From Grimontia kaedaensis (GTDB lineage Bacteria > Pseudomonadota > Gammaproteobacteria > Enterobacterales > Vibrionaceae), in the NCBI RefSeq assembly GCF_023746615.1, contig NZ_CP082276.1, positions 868,001-932,000 on the forward strand: 64,000 bases of DNA, read 5' to 3'. Numbering within the stretch: the first letter of the stretch is position 1; each line of letters starts with the position of its first letter. Of this stretch, positions 44,467 to 53,218 are shown one piece after another. Below the pieces are notes generated by a model. That model was given only the letters and a program-made list of their open reading frames with translations. It searched no databases and was not told the DNA's origin. The translations under genes and the position numbers were made by a program.

Positions 44467-44821
44467 TAATTTGTATCGCGTCGCAATTCCAACCCAACCA
44501 ATCGGGCAAACTCGACCTCAATGGTGACTATAATCACATATCCGAGTCGCACTTGTAAAGCATTTGTCAAAAACCACATCGACGGATAAGGCAAAAACCA
44601 TTTCACATTCATTGGGTTACTACAAGTGTAGTAAATACCATTCAGGCATGACAAATTTTCAGGACAGCCCTTTATCTGCTTTTTTTCGACTCAGTCACGT
44701 TTTACGATGCAAATTTCAGCATGTGATTTTTGCATTTGTATTAACGGTACAAATAAAAAGAGGTCGACTCATTACTCAACATTCAGTTGACAGAATCTTC
44801 CAATCACCCAGGGTTTAGATA
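44467..44821. other. Noncoding stretch between the candidate sRNA and the DUF1127 terminator
   Basis: About 355 bases. Short open frames on both strands lack ribosome sites and family features. Nothing else seen. Confidence 0.4.
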
Positions 44822-44852
44822 AAAAATACCGCAGCACCAGATTGGCGTGCGG
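44822..44852 (-). terminator. Terminator of the DUF1127 gene
   Basis: On the minus strand CCGCACGCCA pairs with TGGTG(C)TGCGG across one bulge, followed by A then T6. Confidence 0.75.
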
Positions 44853-44885
44853 CTGGATATGCGGAAGTATCCAAGGACTCGATTC

Positions 44886-45131
44886 TTAAAAAGGTTTACT
44901 GCGGCGAAGCTTTTTAATTTCTTTTTCTACCTGTGCTCTCGTCAAACCAACGTCTTGCAAAAAACGCTGATCATCTAGGTTTTTGGATAAATCTTGAATC
45001 AAATAGTGTTTTCGGTTGAAGTGCCACACGGCTTGTACCAACTTGGCTAGCAATCCGCCTCTATACACTACTTTGCTTAAGCCTTGCCTGTCTTCATTGA
45101 TTAAATCGTTATCACTAGTTTTAACTGCCAT
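44886..45131 (-). CDS. DUF1127 domain protein
   Basis: 81 residues from the ATG at 45131, which has GGGGAG 7 bases upstream; the frame opens earlier at 45179. The C-terminal half has the DUF1127 (YjiS-like) pattern RKHYLIQDLSKNLDDQRFLQDVGLTRAQVEKEIKKL, a short helix-hairpin also found in small regulatory proteins of phosphate and carbon metabolism in alphaproteobacteria. Basic; no membrane segment. It is divergent from a LysR gene 116 bases away, a pairing seen in several Vibrionaceae, which suggests control by that regulator. Confidence 0.85.
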   Translation of the reverse strand: MAVKTSDNDLINEDRQGLSKVVYRGGLLAKLVQAVWHFNRKHYLIQDLSKNLDDQRFLQDVGLTRAQVEKEIKKLRRSKPF

Positions 45132-45247
45132 ACCTACTCTCCCCTGACGTCGTTTTTGTTTTCCTTCTTGACAGCTCAATATTTAATCAATTTAATTATT
45201 AAGAAAAGCCAATATTTCTTGCTTAATACTTCAAGGGAGCTGAAGTA

Positions 45248-46114
45248 ATGACAAACTTCGATATCGACCAACTCCGCACTTTAGTCGCGATAGCTGATTG
45301 CGGAAACTTCGCTGCTGCCGCTGATAGCGTTCATAGAACGCAATCAGCGGTCAGCATGCAAATGAAGAAATTGGAGGAATTGGCTGGAGTCGCGATATTC
45401 CAAAAGCAAGGAAGACGACATGTTTTAACTTCCCACGGTTTAACTTTAGTTAGCTACGCCAGGCAAATGCTCAACCTGAACGATCAGGCAATCTCTCATT
45501 TTCACAGCCCAGATATGAATGGCATGGTTAAATTCGGGGTTTGCGATGATTACGTTAACCTCATTTTTCGCCGTGTACTTAACGGCTTTACCGAGCGTTA
45601 TCCCAACCTTCAATTGTCTGTGCAAAGCAACAGTAGTCAGCGACTTTTAAAGCAAGTTCAGGATGGTCGGCTGGATATGGCTTTAGTCAATATTCACGAC
45701 GAAAGTTACCCCGTCACTCAGCTTTCTACTGAAAGACTTGTGTGGGCAAAATCTCGTCACGTCAGCTACTGCAAAGACAAGCCTCTTCCCGTTGCGATTG
45801 AAAGTGATTGTCGTTGGGGACGCTTAGCGCTAGAGCTACTAAACCGCGCAAATGTCTCACACCAAGTTGTGCTGACCGCCGCTGATTTCCACGGTCTGAA
45901 TGCAGCCATTGAATCCGGTATGGCTGTTTCTCTCATAGCTGCCTGTTCAGTCACAGACAAAATGGATTTACTCGAACGGATAAACTGCAATTCTCTCGAA
46001 ACCGCCATTGCCAATGGGTTGGCCATCAAGCCCGGTGCCAACGAGCCTGCAGTGCTTGCGTTAGCGGATTATATTACCGAGTGGTATGTACGCAGGAACC
46101 AAACCGCTGCATAG
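45248..46114 (+). CDS. LysR-family transcriptional regulator
   Basis: 288 residues. The N-terminal winged HTH is FDIDQLRTLVAIADCGNFAAAADSVHRTQSAVSMQMKKLEELAG, followed by the LysR substrate-binding domain. The HTH resembles LrhA/HexA/PecT regulators, which control motility, virulence or the stress response in enterobacteria and vibrios. The effector is unknown. GGGAG lies 7 bases before the ATG. Likely autoregulated through the intergenic region shared with the DUF1127 gene. Confidence 0.92.
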   Translation: MTNFDIDQLRTLVAIADCGNFAAAADSVHRTQSAVSMQMKKLEELAGVAIFQKQGRRHVLTSHGLTLVSYARQMLNLNDQAISHFHSPDMNGMVKFGVCDDYVNLIFRRVLNGFTERYPNLQLSVQSNSSQRLLKQVQDGRLDMALVNIHDESYPVTQLSTERLVWAKSRHVSYCKDKPLPVAIESDCRWGRLALELLNRANVSHQVVLTAADFHGLNAAIESGMAVSLIAACSVTDKMDLLERINCNSLETAIANGLAIKPGANEPAVLALADYITEWYVRRNQTAA

Positions 46115-46274
46115 AGTTCCAGACTTGAGAATTCTGTGACACCGCAAGCCTTTCGTCATTGCACGGTTATTTTTCTGTCAATAAACTCATTAGATATCAT
46201 GCATCATCGAGTAGTAATGAAAAGAACGCAGATACTCTGTTTGGTCCAGAACCCATAAATCGATGGAAGTGACA

Positions 46275-46805
46275 ATGCCGAAAAATTGGATTCTCATAAC
46301 TGGCCTTTTTTCCAGCTTTTTACTGGTGGGTTGTGAATCGCCGACACCTGATGGTAATGACTCTAATTTCTCATCGCATTACGAGACAAACCGTCCCGGA
46401 ACGTTCGCTCCATCTGGTTCTTCATTTGAATCTTCAAAGAGCCATGCACTATTTGCTTATTTTAAAGAATGGAAAGGCACACCATACCGCTACGGTGGTG
46501 CCTCTAAACGCGGTATTGATTGCTCAGCATTTATCCAACAAGTATTTTTAGCTGTTTATGAACATTCACTTCCCAGAACGACGAGACAACAAATTAAGAT
46601 GGGAGACAAAATCACACTAGCCAATGCAGGACACGGTGACCTGATTTTCTTTAAAACCGGTTCAAGTCGATACCATGTTGGCATTTATATCGGTGAGAAA
46701 GAATTCATGCACGCATCTTCATCTAAAGGAGTCACTATTTCCCGCGTCGACAATCCTTACTGGTCAAAAAGAGTTATTGATGTTCGCCGCTACCCTTTGC
46801 AATAA
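46275..46805 (+). CDS. NlpC/P60 family lipoprotein (Spr/MepS-like)
   Basis: 176 residues from the ATG at 46275 (GGAAG upstream). Lipoprotein signal with lipobox LLVGC. After a low-complexity linker, the NlpC/P60 catalytic domain carries Cys in GIDCSAFIQ, His in RYHVGIYIG and the third polar residue in FMHASSSKGV. Family members are DL-endopeptidases that cut peptide cross-links in peptidoglycan during growth. The spacing and the short domain match Spr/MepS rather than larger P60 proteins. Confidence 0.9.
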   Translation: MPKNWILITGLFSSFLLVGCESPTPDGNDSNFSSHYETNRPGTFAPSGSSFESSKSHALFAYFKEWKGTPYRYGGASKRGIDCSAFIQQVFLAVYEHSLPRTTRQQIKMGDKITLANAGHGDLIFFKTGSSRYHVGIYIGEKEFMHASSSKGVTISRVDNPYWSKRVIDVRRYPLQ

Positions 46806-47510
46806 CTACCAGGGAATAACGCTTCCATCGTGATGATAGAGTTTTCCCGTGCCTTCAGCAGACATACTTTCAAATACAGAAACAATTCGCTCTGCCGTTA
46901 ATTCCGGACTGTAGAGCTTGTGTTTCGGCCAGTTCCGGGTGAAAGGCTCTGAGAGCGCACTTGGTGTCGTTCCCGGGTGCATGGCTATCACAGAAGTGCC
47001 TGATGCGCGCCTTCCCCATTCAATAGATAAGTTTTTTATGAACATGTTCAATGCCGCTTTGGACATTCGGTAGCTATACCACCCGCCTAAACCGTTATCT
47101 TCAATGCTGCCCACCTTGGCGCTAAGCGACAACCAACGCAACTCAGAACGTCGTCGAATTAAACTATCCAGAGCCTGAGCCAGATGGACATGACTCATTG
47201 TGTTCACTTGTATTGATTGATGTAACCAGTCCGCATTGAGTTGCTTAAGGTTCTTCTCTGGTCCTTTGTCACCCTCATGAAGGAAGCCTGCGCAATGAAT
47301 CACACCGACAAGATTTTTCATTCGCTCACTTAACCAATTCGACATCGCTGCAACGCTTTCCGGCTCTGTCATGGCAATATTGAGGTGACTGAGTGACGTT
47401 TCCTGAGCGCGACTGATTGTCAGCGTTTCGTATCCTGCCAGTTTCAATCGTTCACAAACGGCTTTCCCAATCGTTCCATGTGAGCCAGCCACCAATACGC
47501 TCTTTTGCAT
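46806..47510 (-). CDS. Short-chain dehydrogenase/reductase
   Basis: 234 residues from the ATG at 47510 (GAGGGAAGG ahead). Rossmann motif VLVAGSHGTIGKAVCERL (TGxxxGxG variant with AGSHGTIG), NAG-equivalent HCAGFLHEG, catalytic YSYRMSK with Ser in SLSAKVG, and PGTTPSALSEPF. It resembles the CsgA/YciK-like SDR group. The substrate is unknown. Its stop abuts that of the NlpC/P60 gene; it is divergent from folM, the second SDR in this region. Confidence 0.87.
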   Translation of the reverse strand: MQKSVLVAGSHGTIGKAVCERLKLAGYETLTISRAQETSLSHLNIAMTEPESVAAMSNWLSERMKNLVGVIHCAGFLHEGDKGPEKNLKQLNADWLHQSIQVNTMSHVHLAQALDSLIRRRSELRWLSLSAKVGSIEDNGLGGWYSYRMSKAALNMFIKNLSIEWGRRASGTSVIAMHPGTTPSALSEPFTRNWPKHKLYSPELTAERIVSVFESMSAEGTGKLYHHDGSVIPW

Positions 47511-47648
47511 CCTTCCCTCTCTCACTGTTCTGCTAGAATCTAACTCACTGATTTTAAAATTATCATTTCCCAATTCTGATCTTTTTTGAACTGTGTCCGT
47601 ATTGGGAACCGCACATCAAACGTTAATAAGCCCTAGAACTAGAAATAT

Positions 47649-48362
47649 ATGACTGAAGAAACAATTGTGATCACTGGTGCAGGGCAAAGAATCGGATTCG
47701 CGCTTGCTAGCCACTTTCGCTCAAAAGGGTATCGTGTGATCGCGTCTTATCGCTCAGAGAAGCCAGGGGTCACCGCGTTAAGAGAGTTAGGTATAACCTG
47801 TATCCAAGCTGACTTCTCTTCTGATGGTGCAATCCATCAGTTTGCCCGGGAGATCGCTGAGCTGAATGTTGAGATACGTGCGCTGATCCACAATGCGTCT
47901 GATTGGAATGCGGAAAGCAAGACTGATGACTATGCGGCATTGTTAAATGACATGATGCAAATACATGTAAAAACACCCTACCTGCTCAATCTAGCTCTGG
48001 CGCCATTCATGGCATCTGATTCACCAGCCGATTCAGACATTATCCACTTCACTGACTATGTGGTACGCAAAGGCAGCGAGAAGCATATTGCTTACTCAGC
48101 CAGTAAAGCCGCATTGGATAACATGACTCTCTCTTTTGCCCAGAAGTTGGCCCCGGGTGTCAAAGTCAACAGCATTGCACCAGCACTTATCATGTTTAAT
48201 GAAGGGGACGACGAGGCTTACAAAAAGAAAGCGCTGTCCAAGTCACTTATGGCTATCGCTCCCGGCGAGCAAGAAGTCGTCAACGCCGTGGAATTCATCA
48301 TGAACAGCAATTATATGACCGGCCAAAGCATCAATTTGGATGGCGGCCGGGCACTCAAATAA
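47649..48362 (+). CDS. folM: Dihydromonapterin reductase FolM
   Basis: 237 residues, SDR fold: ITGAGQRIGFALASHFRSKGYRVIASYRSEK (Arg-rich NADPH site, GAGQRIG as in FolM), LIHNASDWNAE, IIHFTDYVVRKGSEKHIAYSASKAAL (YxxxK) and MTGQSINLDGGRALK. FolM reduces dihydromonapterin to tetrahydromonapterin and has some DHFR activity. folX follows within 18 bases, so this is a monapterin operon. A phenylalanine hydroxylase gene, the usual user of the cofactor in Pseudomonas, is not nearby. Confidence 0.93.
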   Translation: MTEETIVITGAGQRIGFALASHFRSKGYRVIASYRSEKPGVTALRELGITCIQADFSSDGAIHQFAREIAELNVEIRALIHNASDWNAESKTDDYAALLNDMMQIHVKTPYLLNLALAPFMASDSPADSDIIHFTDYVVRKGSEKHIAYSASKAALDNMTLSFAQKLAPGVKVNSIAPALIMFNEGDDEAYKKKALSKSLMAIAPGEQEVVNAVEFIMNSNYMTGQSINLDGGRALK

Positions 48363-48379
48363 ACAACGGAGGATGCGCT

Positions 48380-48742
48380 ATGCAAAATGCCATTATCAAA
48401 ATTACAAATCTTCGCCTGCGTACTTACATCGGATTCAACCCCGAAGAACAACAGAAGAAGCAGGATGTCGTCCTCAACATTGAAATACATTACCCTGGCG
48501 ACAAGGCGTGCATGAACGACAACGTTGAAGAGGCTTTGAATTACAAAGTGATCACCAAGTCGATCATTGATCATGTCGAAAATGGTCGATTCCTGTTGTT
48601 AGAAAAATTGGTTTCCAGCGTATTGGATATTTCACGTTCTCACCACTGGGTGACCTATGCTAGTGTGACCATCGACAAGCCTCACGCTCTGCGGTTTGCC
48701 GATTCAGTCTCACTGAGTTTGAGTTGGCAGCAAGAGGAGTAA
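48380..48742 (+). CDS. folX: Dihydroneopterin triphosphate 2'-epimerase FolX
   Basis: 120 residues. IIKITNLRLRTYIGFNPEEQQKKQDVVLNIEIHYPGDKA is the FolB/FolX tunnelling-fold start, and NYKVITKSIIDHVENGRFLLLEKLVSSVLD holds the pterin-binding Glu. The length (120) and the absence of FolB-specific substitutions, together with the adjacent folM, support FolX, which epimerises dihydroneopterin triphosphate to the monapterin form. A GGAGG ribosome site precedes its ATG. Confidence 0.93.
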   Translation: MQNAIIKITNLRLRTYIGFNPEEQQKKQDVVLNIEIHYPGDKACMNDNVEEALNYKVITKSIIDHVENGRFLLLEKLVSSVLDISRSHHWVTYASVTIDKPHALRFADSVSLSLSWQQEE

Positions 48743-48821
48743 TTCACCCTAATTTTAAGAGTTCCATCAAGATTTTCGAATAAGTCGTTCAGTTGTATCC
48801 GGTTCACCTACATTTAATGAT

Positions 48822-48840
48822 GATTATAATTCTCATTAAC
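48822..48840 (+). promoter_or_regulatory. Possible Fur box upstream of the cytochrome b561 gene
   Basis: 19 bases matching 14 of 19 positions of the GATAATGATAATCATTATC consensus, 26 bases ahead of the ATG. A chance match of this quality is possible. Confidence 0.35.
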
Positions 48841-48865
48841 TTACTACATTGGACACGAACGGAAG

Positions 48866-49405
48866 ATGGAACAACCCACGCAATACAATGCGGTTCTGCG
48901 CACTATCCATTGGCTGACAGCTTTGGCCGTTATTGGCCTTTTTGCGGTTGGCTTATGGATGGTTGATCTGACCTACTACAGCAGTTGGTACAAAACCGCC
49001 CCCTACTTGCACAAGTCAATCGGTATTCTTCTCGCTGCATTGACTGTATTCAGATTGCTTTGGCGAACTGTAAAAGGGACGCCGGGCATTGAGGGAAATC
49101 GCTTAGAACGCACTGCGGCTCATTCGGCTCACCATTTTATCTACGTTTTGCTGTTCGTCATTTTCGCGTCTGGCTATCTGATCTCCACGTCTGATGGTCG
49201 GCCTATCGAAGTATTTGATTGGTTTGAAGTACCCGCCCTTGGCGAACTCTTCCCTAACCAGTCGGATATTGCAGGCGCGATTCACTACTACGCAGCCTTC
49301 ACATTGATCGGCCTTGCTATTCTTCATGCGGCGGCGGCGTTAAAGCACCACTTTATAGATAAAGACAATACATTACGGAAAATGATTGGAGACAAATCGC
49401 TATGA
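48866..49405 (+). CDS. Cytochrome b561 family membrane protein
   Basis: 179 residues with four transmembrane helices and the histidine ligands expected for a di-heme b561 (first His in LRTIHWLTAL, others in APYLHKSIG, IHYYAAFTLIG and the last helix). NAVLRTIHWLTALAVIGLFAVGLWMV is the CybB signature. It oxidises quinol or transfers electrons across the membrane. It overlaps the YceI gene by four bases, so the two are translated together. Confidence 0.93.
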   Translation: MEQPTQYNAVLRTIHWLTALAVIGLFAVGLWMVDLTYYSSWYKTAPYLHKSIGILLAALTVFRLLWRTVKGTPGIEGNRLERTAAHSAHHFIYVLLFVIFASGYLISTSDGRPIEVFDWFEVPALGELFPNQSDIAGAIHYYAAFTLIGLAILHAAAALKHHFIDKDNTLRKMIGDKSL

Positions 49406-49971
49406 AAAAGACACTTGTTGCTCTGGGATTCGCTGCGGCAACCATGCTGCCAACAATGGCTACTGCGGACGATTACGTGATCGACACCAGTGGTGCGCAC
49501 GCGTCTATTAACTTCAAAGTTCCGCACCTTGGATACAGCTTCATCAAAGGCCGATTCAACAACTTTGACGGTGAATTCTCTTACGACCCAGCAAACCTTG
49601 CTGCGTCAACCGTCGTTGTAAACATTGACACGACTAGCCTGGATTCAAACCATGCTGAGCGTGACAAACACCTTCGTTCTGGTGATTTCATCAATGCTTC
49701 AAAGTTTTCTACCGCGACATTTAAGAGTACATCTGTAGAAGACAATGGCGACGGTTCAATCACAATTAATGGTGATCTAACTCTGCATGGTAAAACCAAC
49801 CCTATCTCTATCGCTGCAAACTTTATTGGCGCAGGCAGTGACCCATGGGGTGGTTACCGTGCAGGTTTCGAAGGTACTACACGTTTGGAGCTTAAAGACT
49901 ACGACATCGCTGTGATGGGTCCTTCAAGCTATGTTGATCTTGAGCTGCATGTGGAAGGTATCCGCAAGTAA
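49402..49971 (+). CDS. YceI family periplasmic protein
   Basis: 189 residues with a signal peptide (MKKTLVALGFAAATMLPTMATA). The lipocalin-like YceI domain shows DYVIDTSGAHASINFKVPHLGYSFIKGRFNNFDGEFSYD, DKHLRSGDFINASKFSTATFKST and GDLTLHGKTNPI. The family binds polyisoprenoid lipids such as ubiquinone. The pairing with cytochrome b561, by a 4-base overlap, is the classic yceJ-yceI arrangement, which is base- or stress-inducible in E. coli. Confidence 0.94.
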   Translation: MKKTLVALGFAAATMLPTMATADDYVIDTSGAHASINFKVPHLGYSFIKGRFNNFDGEFSYDPANLAASTVVVNIDTTSLDSNHAERDKHLRSGDFINASKFSTATFKSTSVEDNGDGSITINGDLTLHGKTNPISIAANFIGAGSDPWGGYRAGFEGTTRLELKDYDIAVMGPSSYVDLELHVEGIRK

Positions 49972-49994
49972 TTTCACGCGACATTACCTACTGA

Positions 49995-50021
49995 AAATGG
50001 CAGGTTTTTACCTGCCATTTT
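49995..50021 (+). terminator. Intrinsic terminator after the YceI gene
   Basis: AAATGGCAGGT/ACCTGCCATTT stem with TTTT loop, then T4. Confidence 0.87.
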
Positions 50022-50154
50022 TTTGCCCATTAAGCACAAACAGAACGAATAACAACTCTGATCACCATCCCCTTACAGATCTGACTTTGATCACATAAAT
50101 AGCGTGCTTCAACGCGTAGAGTGTGGAGCTTATTTCCGGTTGTTTGGGGGAATC

Positions 50155-51303
50155 ATGTTCAACCCTATCCTGTTTAGACACCAACTACATAAAGCACCTG
50201 AGCTCTCTGGTTTCGAAGAAAATACCGCAAAACTAATTGCCGATACTTTGCGAAGTTTTGGCTACGATCCTCAGGTGAATATCGGTGGTTATGGGATAGT
50301 ACAAACGATTGAAAGTGGCGTACCCGGCCCTCACCTGTTGTTCCGTGCTGATACCGATGCACTTCCTATTGATGAAGTCGCTTCTCACACTCATTGTTCT
50401 TGTACTCAAGGCATCATGCACGCCTGTGGGCACGATGGTCACTCTGCAAGTCTAATGGCGTTGGCCTACCGTCTATCGATGTCCTCTCTCCAGCGGGGAA
50501 AAGTTACCCTGATTTTCCAACCATCAGAGGAAAATGGTCAGGGTGCTCGCGCAATGTTAGATGATGACAGTTGGTCCAAAGGCAAAATCGATTACGCATT
50601 TGGTTATCACAATGTGCCGGGGCACCCACTTGGGCAAATACTATGTCGTGAAAACACATTTGCCTGTGCTTCTGCCGGTGTCTCAATCACGCTGACAGGG
50701 AAAACGGCTCACGCAGCTTATCCTGAAACCGCATTGAACCCCACTCGGGCGCTAAGAGAACTAATGCTCGAGATCGAACAATTACCCCAAAAAGCATCGG
50801 GTAGTTTTTCACTAGCTACCATCGTTCATGTGAGTTTGGGACAGCCTGCTTTTGGTACAACCCCAGCAAAAGCAACTTTAATGGCCACACTGAGAAGTGA
50901 TAGCAACAAGTGCTTTGAAGCACTGTGTTGCGAGGTGGAAAACATTGCGGGACGCTATGCAGAAAGAGATCGGCTAGATATAACTATCAAGTGGTTTGAT
51001 AAGTTCAATGCCACCATTAATCACAGTGAAGCAAATATGCTGTTGAAGCAAGCCAGTAAAGAGCTAGGGTTTGATTACAATGTTCTCGATAAACCCATGC
51101 GCTGGTCTGAAGACTTTTCTGAATATTCCCGAACCTGGCCATCTGCGTTTTTTGGGCTCGGTAGTGGTGTGGAGCATCCTCCGCTGCACGACCCTCACTA
51201 TGATTTCCCGGATGCGTTGATTGACGTTTCCAGCAAAATCTTCGAACAAATCATCCGAGATATGAACGGACTGAAAGCGCAGGACTTTATCCAAGCGATT
51301 TGA
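50155..51303 (+). CDS. M20-family amidohydrolase
   Basis: 382 residues from the ATG at 50155 (GGGGGAA just before it); the frame is open from 50104. Metal-site motifs: FRADTDALPI, HACGHDGHSASL (His, Asp, His), FQPSEENGQGARAM (Glu), YHNVPG and the C-terminal PLHDPHYDFPD with the last His. The dimerisation domain lies between about 180 and 290. The M20D class includes hippuricase, IAA-amino acid hydrolase and AbgA, so an N-acyl or aminobenzoyl amino acid is the likely substrate class, but the exact one is unknown. It stands alone. Confidence 0.88.
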   Translation: MFNPILFRHQLHKAPELSGFEENTAKLIADTLRSFGYDPQVNIGGYGIVQTIESGVPGPHLLFRADTDALPIDEVASHTHCSCTQGIMHACGHDGHSASLMALAYRLSMSSLQRGKVTLIFQPSEENGQGARAMLDDDSWSKGKIDYAFGYHNVPGHPLGQILCRENTFACASAGVSITLTGKTAHAAYPETALNPTRALRELMLEIEQLPQKASGSFSLATIVHVSLGQPAFGTTPAKATLMATLRSDSNKCFEALCCEVENIAGRYAERDRLDITIKWFDKFNATINHSEANMLLKQASKELGFDYNVLDKPMRWSEDFSEYSRTWPSAFFGLGSGVEHPPLHDPHYDFPDALIDVSSKIFEQIIRDMNGLKAQDFIQAI

Positions 51304-51320
51304 TCGGTAGATTCACAACA

Positions 51321-51348
51321 AAAAAGCGAGGCCAGAGCCTCGCTTTTT
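51321..51348. terminator. Bidirectional terminator between the amidohydrolase and symporter genes
   Basis: AAAAAGCGAGGC/GCCTCGCTTTTT, CAGA loop. Confidence 0.87.
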
Positions 51349-51365
51349 CAATGAATATTTTTTGT

Positions 51366-52817
51366 TTATAGCTCGCCACGTAACTCAATCAGTTTTTGCT
51401 TGATTGCACGCGCTTTCTCTTCGCTCAGGTCATATTTCCACATGACAAGAATAGCCAAGAGCGCAGTAGACGCTGGGATGATGATATCTGCCAAACGAAG
51501 GTTCGTGATGGTTTCAACAGACTGTGCACCAGCACCTGGGTCAAAACCAACCACTTTAAGCACTAAACCACCAAGGATGAGCGCCAGCGCTTGGCCAATT
51601 TTCACCATCAGCCAATAAATCGCCCCAAATGTACCCTCTTTACGTGGCATACCGTTGTCCAACTCATCCATATCACAGACGTCAGCTGTCATGCTCATCA
51701 TCAGAGTAAACAGACCGCCGATACCGAAAGACATCAGTGGAATAGGCATAAAGATCATCCAAGGATTGCTTGGGTCGAAGCCCCACCATTTCAGGCCATA
51801 GCCAACAATTGAAATAGCAGTGGAGATAATAAACGCGTTGCGCTTACCCCATTTGTTTGCCATCCAGGTAATTACAGGGATAACAACAAACGCGGTAACA
51901 ATCGCGCTTACCGTAGAGAACCATGCAGGCCACGTACCTGTTGCACCATAGTCACCACCAAACATGTGGAACACGATGATGAAGAAGCTGAATGACGCAA
52001 CAAGCTGAAAGCCATTAAAGACCAAGAAGGTTGCACCACAAAGACGAACGAAAGGTTTGTTTTTGAAAACTTGCTTAATGCCTTTAAAGACTTCCTTCAA
52101 GTTAGAGAAAATCGTCTTGAAAGAGATCTCAGCGCGGTTACCCATGTCTGAAGCATCAATACCTTTACAGAACAGACCAGGAAGAATACCCAGAGTGATA
52201 CAAGCACCTGCGACAAACAGTGACAATTGCTGCACGCCTTCGGCCTGGCTACTAAACAAATCAGGGTCGGCGATAAGTACCCAGAACCAAGGTACGATCA
52301 TCCAAGCCACCTGGCCCATAGTATTTGCAAATGCCATCAAACGAGTACGTTCGTTGTAATCAGAGGTCATTTCATAACCCAGACCAACAAACGGTGTTGC
52401 AAACATAGTGTTACCGATAGTGAAGATCAAAGAGAAAATGAGGAAATACCAGAAGTTGTACTCTTGTGATGCTTCAGGGTCCAGCTGCCAAAGCATGGCA
52501 AAGAACACGCCACTCAAGATCGCACCAACGACAATGTAAGGACGTCGTCTACCCCAACGTGATTTGGTGTTGTCCGTGATAAAACCCATGATAGGGTCCG
52601 TGATTGCATCAAACAATCGTGGAAGACCACCTAACAAACCTGCCAGGAAAGGGTCCATGCCGAAAGCGGTAATCAGGAAGAAAGAGAATACTCCCAAAGC
52701 ACCAGGAAGAAGGTTAAGCGTCAGCGTACCTGCGCCGTAAGCCCCTTTCTGAATGACTGGAACGCTCTCCCTTGCGTCGTGAAGCTCACCTGCTGTTGTT
52801 TCTACTTGTTGTGACAT
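51366..52817 (-). CDS. GPH-family (MelB-like) sugar:cation symporter
   Basis: 483 residues, 12 membrane helices. The N-terminal FGMDPFLAGLLGGLPRLFDAITDPIMGFITDNTKSRWGRRRPYIVVGA is the GPH signature, containing the Asp residues that bind Na+ in MelB (DAITDP, DNTKSRWGRRRP). It may carry glycosides, pentosides or hexuronides; the substrate cannot be assigned. There is no catabolic operon next to it. A perfect LacI-family operator lies upstream in the 400-bp intergenic region, so sugar-responsive repression is likely. No clear ribosome site. Confidence 0.88.
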   Translation of the reverse strand: MSQQVETTAGELHDARESVPVIQKGAYGAGTLTLNLLPGALGVFSFFLITAFGMDPFLAGLLGGLPRLFDAITDPIMGFITDNTKSRWGRRRPYIVVGAILSGVFFAMLWQLDPEASQEYNFWYFLIFSLIFTIGNTMFATPFVGLGYEMTSDYNERTRLMAFANTMGQVAWMIVPWFWVLIADPDLFSSQAEGVQQLSLFVAGACITLGILPGLFCKGIDASDMGNRAEISFKTIFSNLKEVFKGIKQVFKNKPFVRLCGATFLVFNGFQLVASFSFFIIVFHMFGGDYGATGTWPAWFSTVSAIVTAFVVIPVITWMANKWGKRNAFIISTAISIVGYGLKWWGFDPSNPWMIFMPIPLMSFGIGGLFTLMMSMTADVCDMDELDNGMPRKEGTFGAIYWLMVKIGQALALILGGLVLKVVGFDPGAGAQSVETITNLRLADIIIPASTALLAILVMWKYDLSEEKARAIKQKLIELRGEL

Positions 52818-53162
52818 AGCAAAATGTTAACCATATGTGAATTCCGTGTTGTGATATTACCTAGCTATGCTAAAACTCAGCAAATTTAGCTCATACGATA
52901 TATATCTCCGAAACCACTTTTTGAAAGCGCTTTCTTTGGTTTTAAATAGCGTCAATAAGAAAAGCTATCGGAAAGCCGTTTAAATACAGTTTGATTGCGC
53001 GATTATATGCTGATTTTGTCTCAAATCACCCTATTTTTGGGTTCCGCTGATAGCAAGCGATTTTTTATGAAACACCAAGTAATAAGTCTCAAATTAAAGA
53101 ATAAAAGTGGCATTGCGAGGCGTTGAAAACACTTGAATAGGTTAGGCAAAAAGACAAATAAA
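52818..53162. other. Intergenic region upstream of the symporter gene
   Basis: 345 bases. Contains the LacI-type operator at 52923-52934, about 106 bases before the symporter ATG, and otherwise AT-rich sequence without a credible gene. Confidence 0.5.
52923..52934. promoter_or_regulatory. LacI/GalR-family operator
   Basis: Perfect 12-base palindrome GAAAGCGCTTTC within TGAAAGCGCTTTCTT, matching the central-CG consensus of LacI-family sites. No LacI-type regulator is in the window. Confidence 0.55.
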
Positions 53163-53194
53163 AAACCGCCGAAGTCACAAAACTTCGGCGGTTT
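53163..53194 (-). terminator. Intrinsic terminator after aroG
   Basis: 13-bp perfect stem (53163-53175 with 53182-53194), 6-base loop; on the minus strand it is followed by T2-ATT after the stem's own T3. Confidence 0.85.
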
Positions 53195-53218
53195 AATGTA
53201 TGAAGAAATTAGCTAAGC

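Noticed and set aside
44463..44818. Short open frames on both strands upstream of the DUF1127 terminator
   Set aside because: No ribosome sites, odd residue composition and no family pattern; best treated as noncoding.
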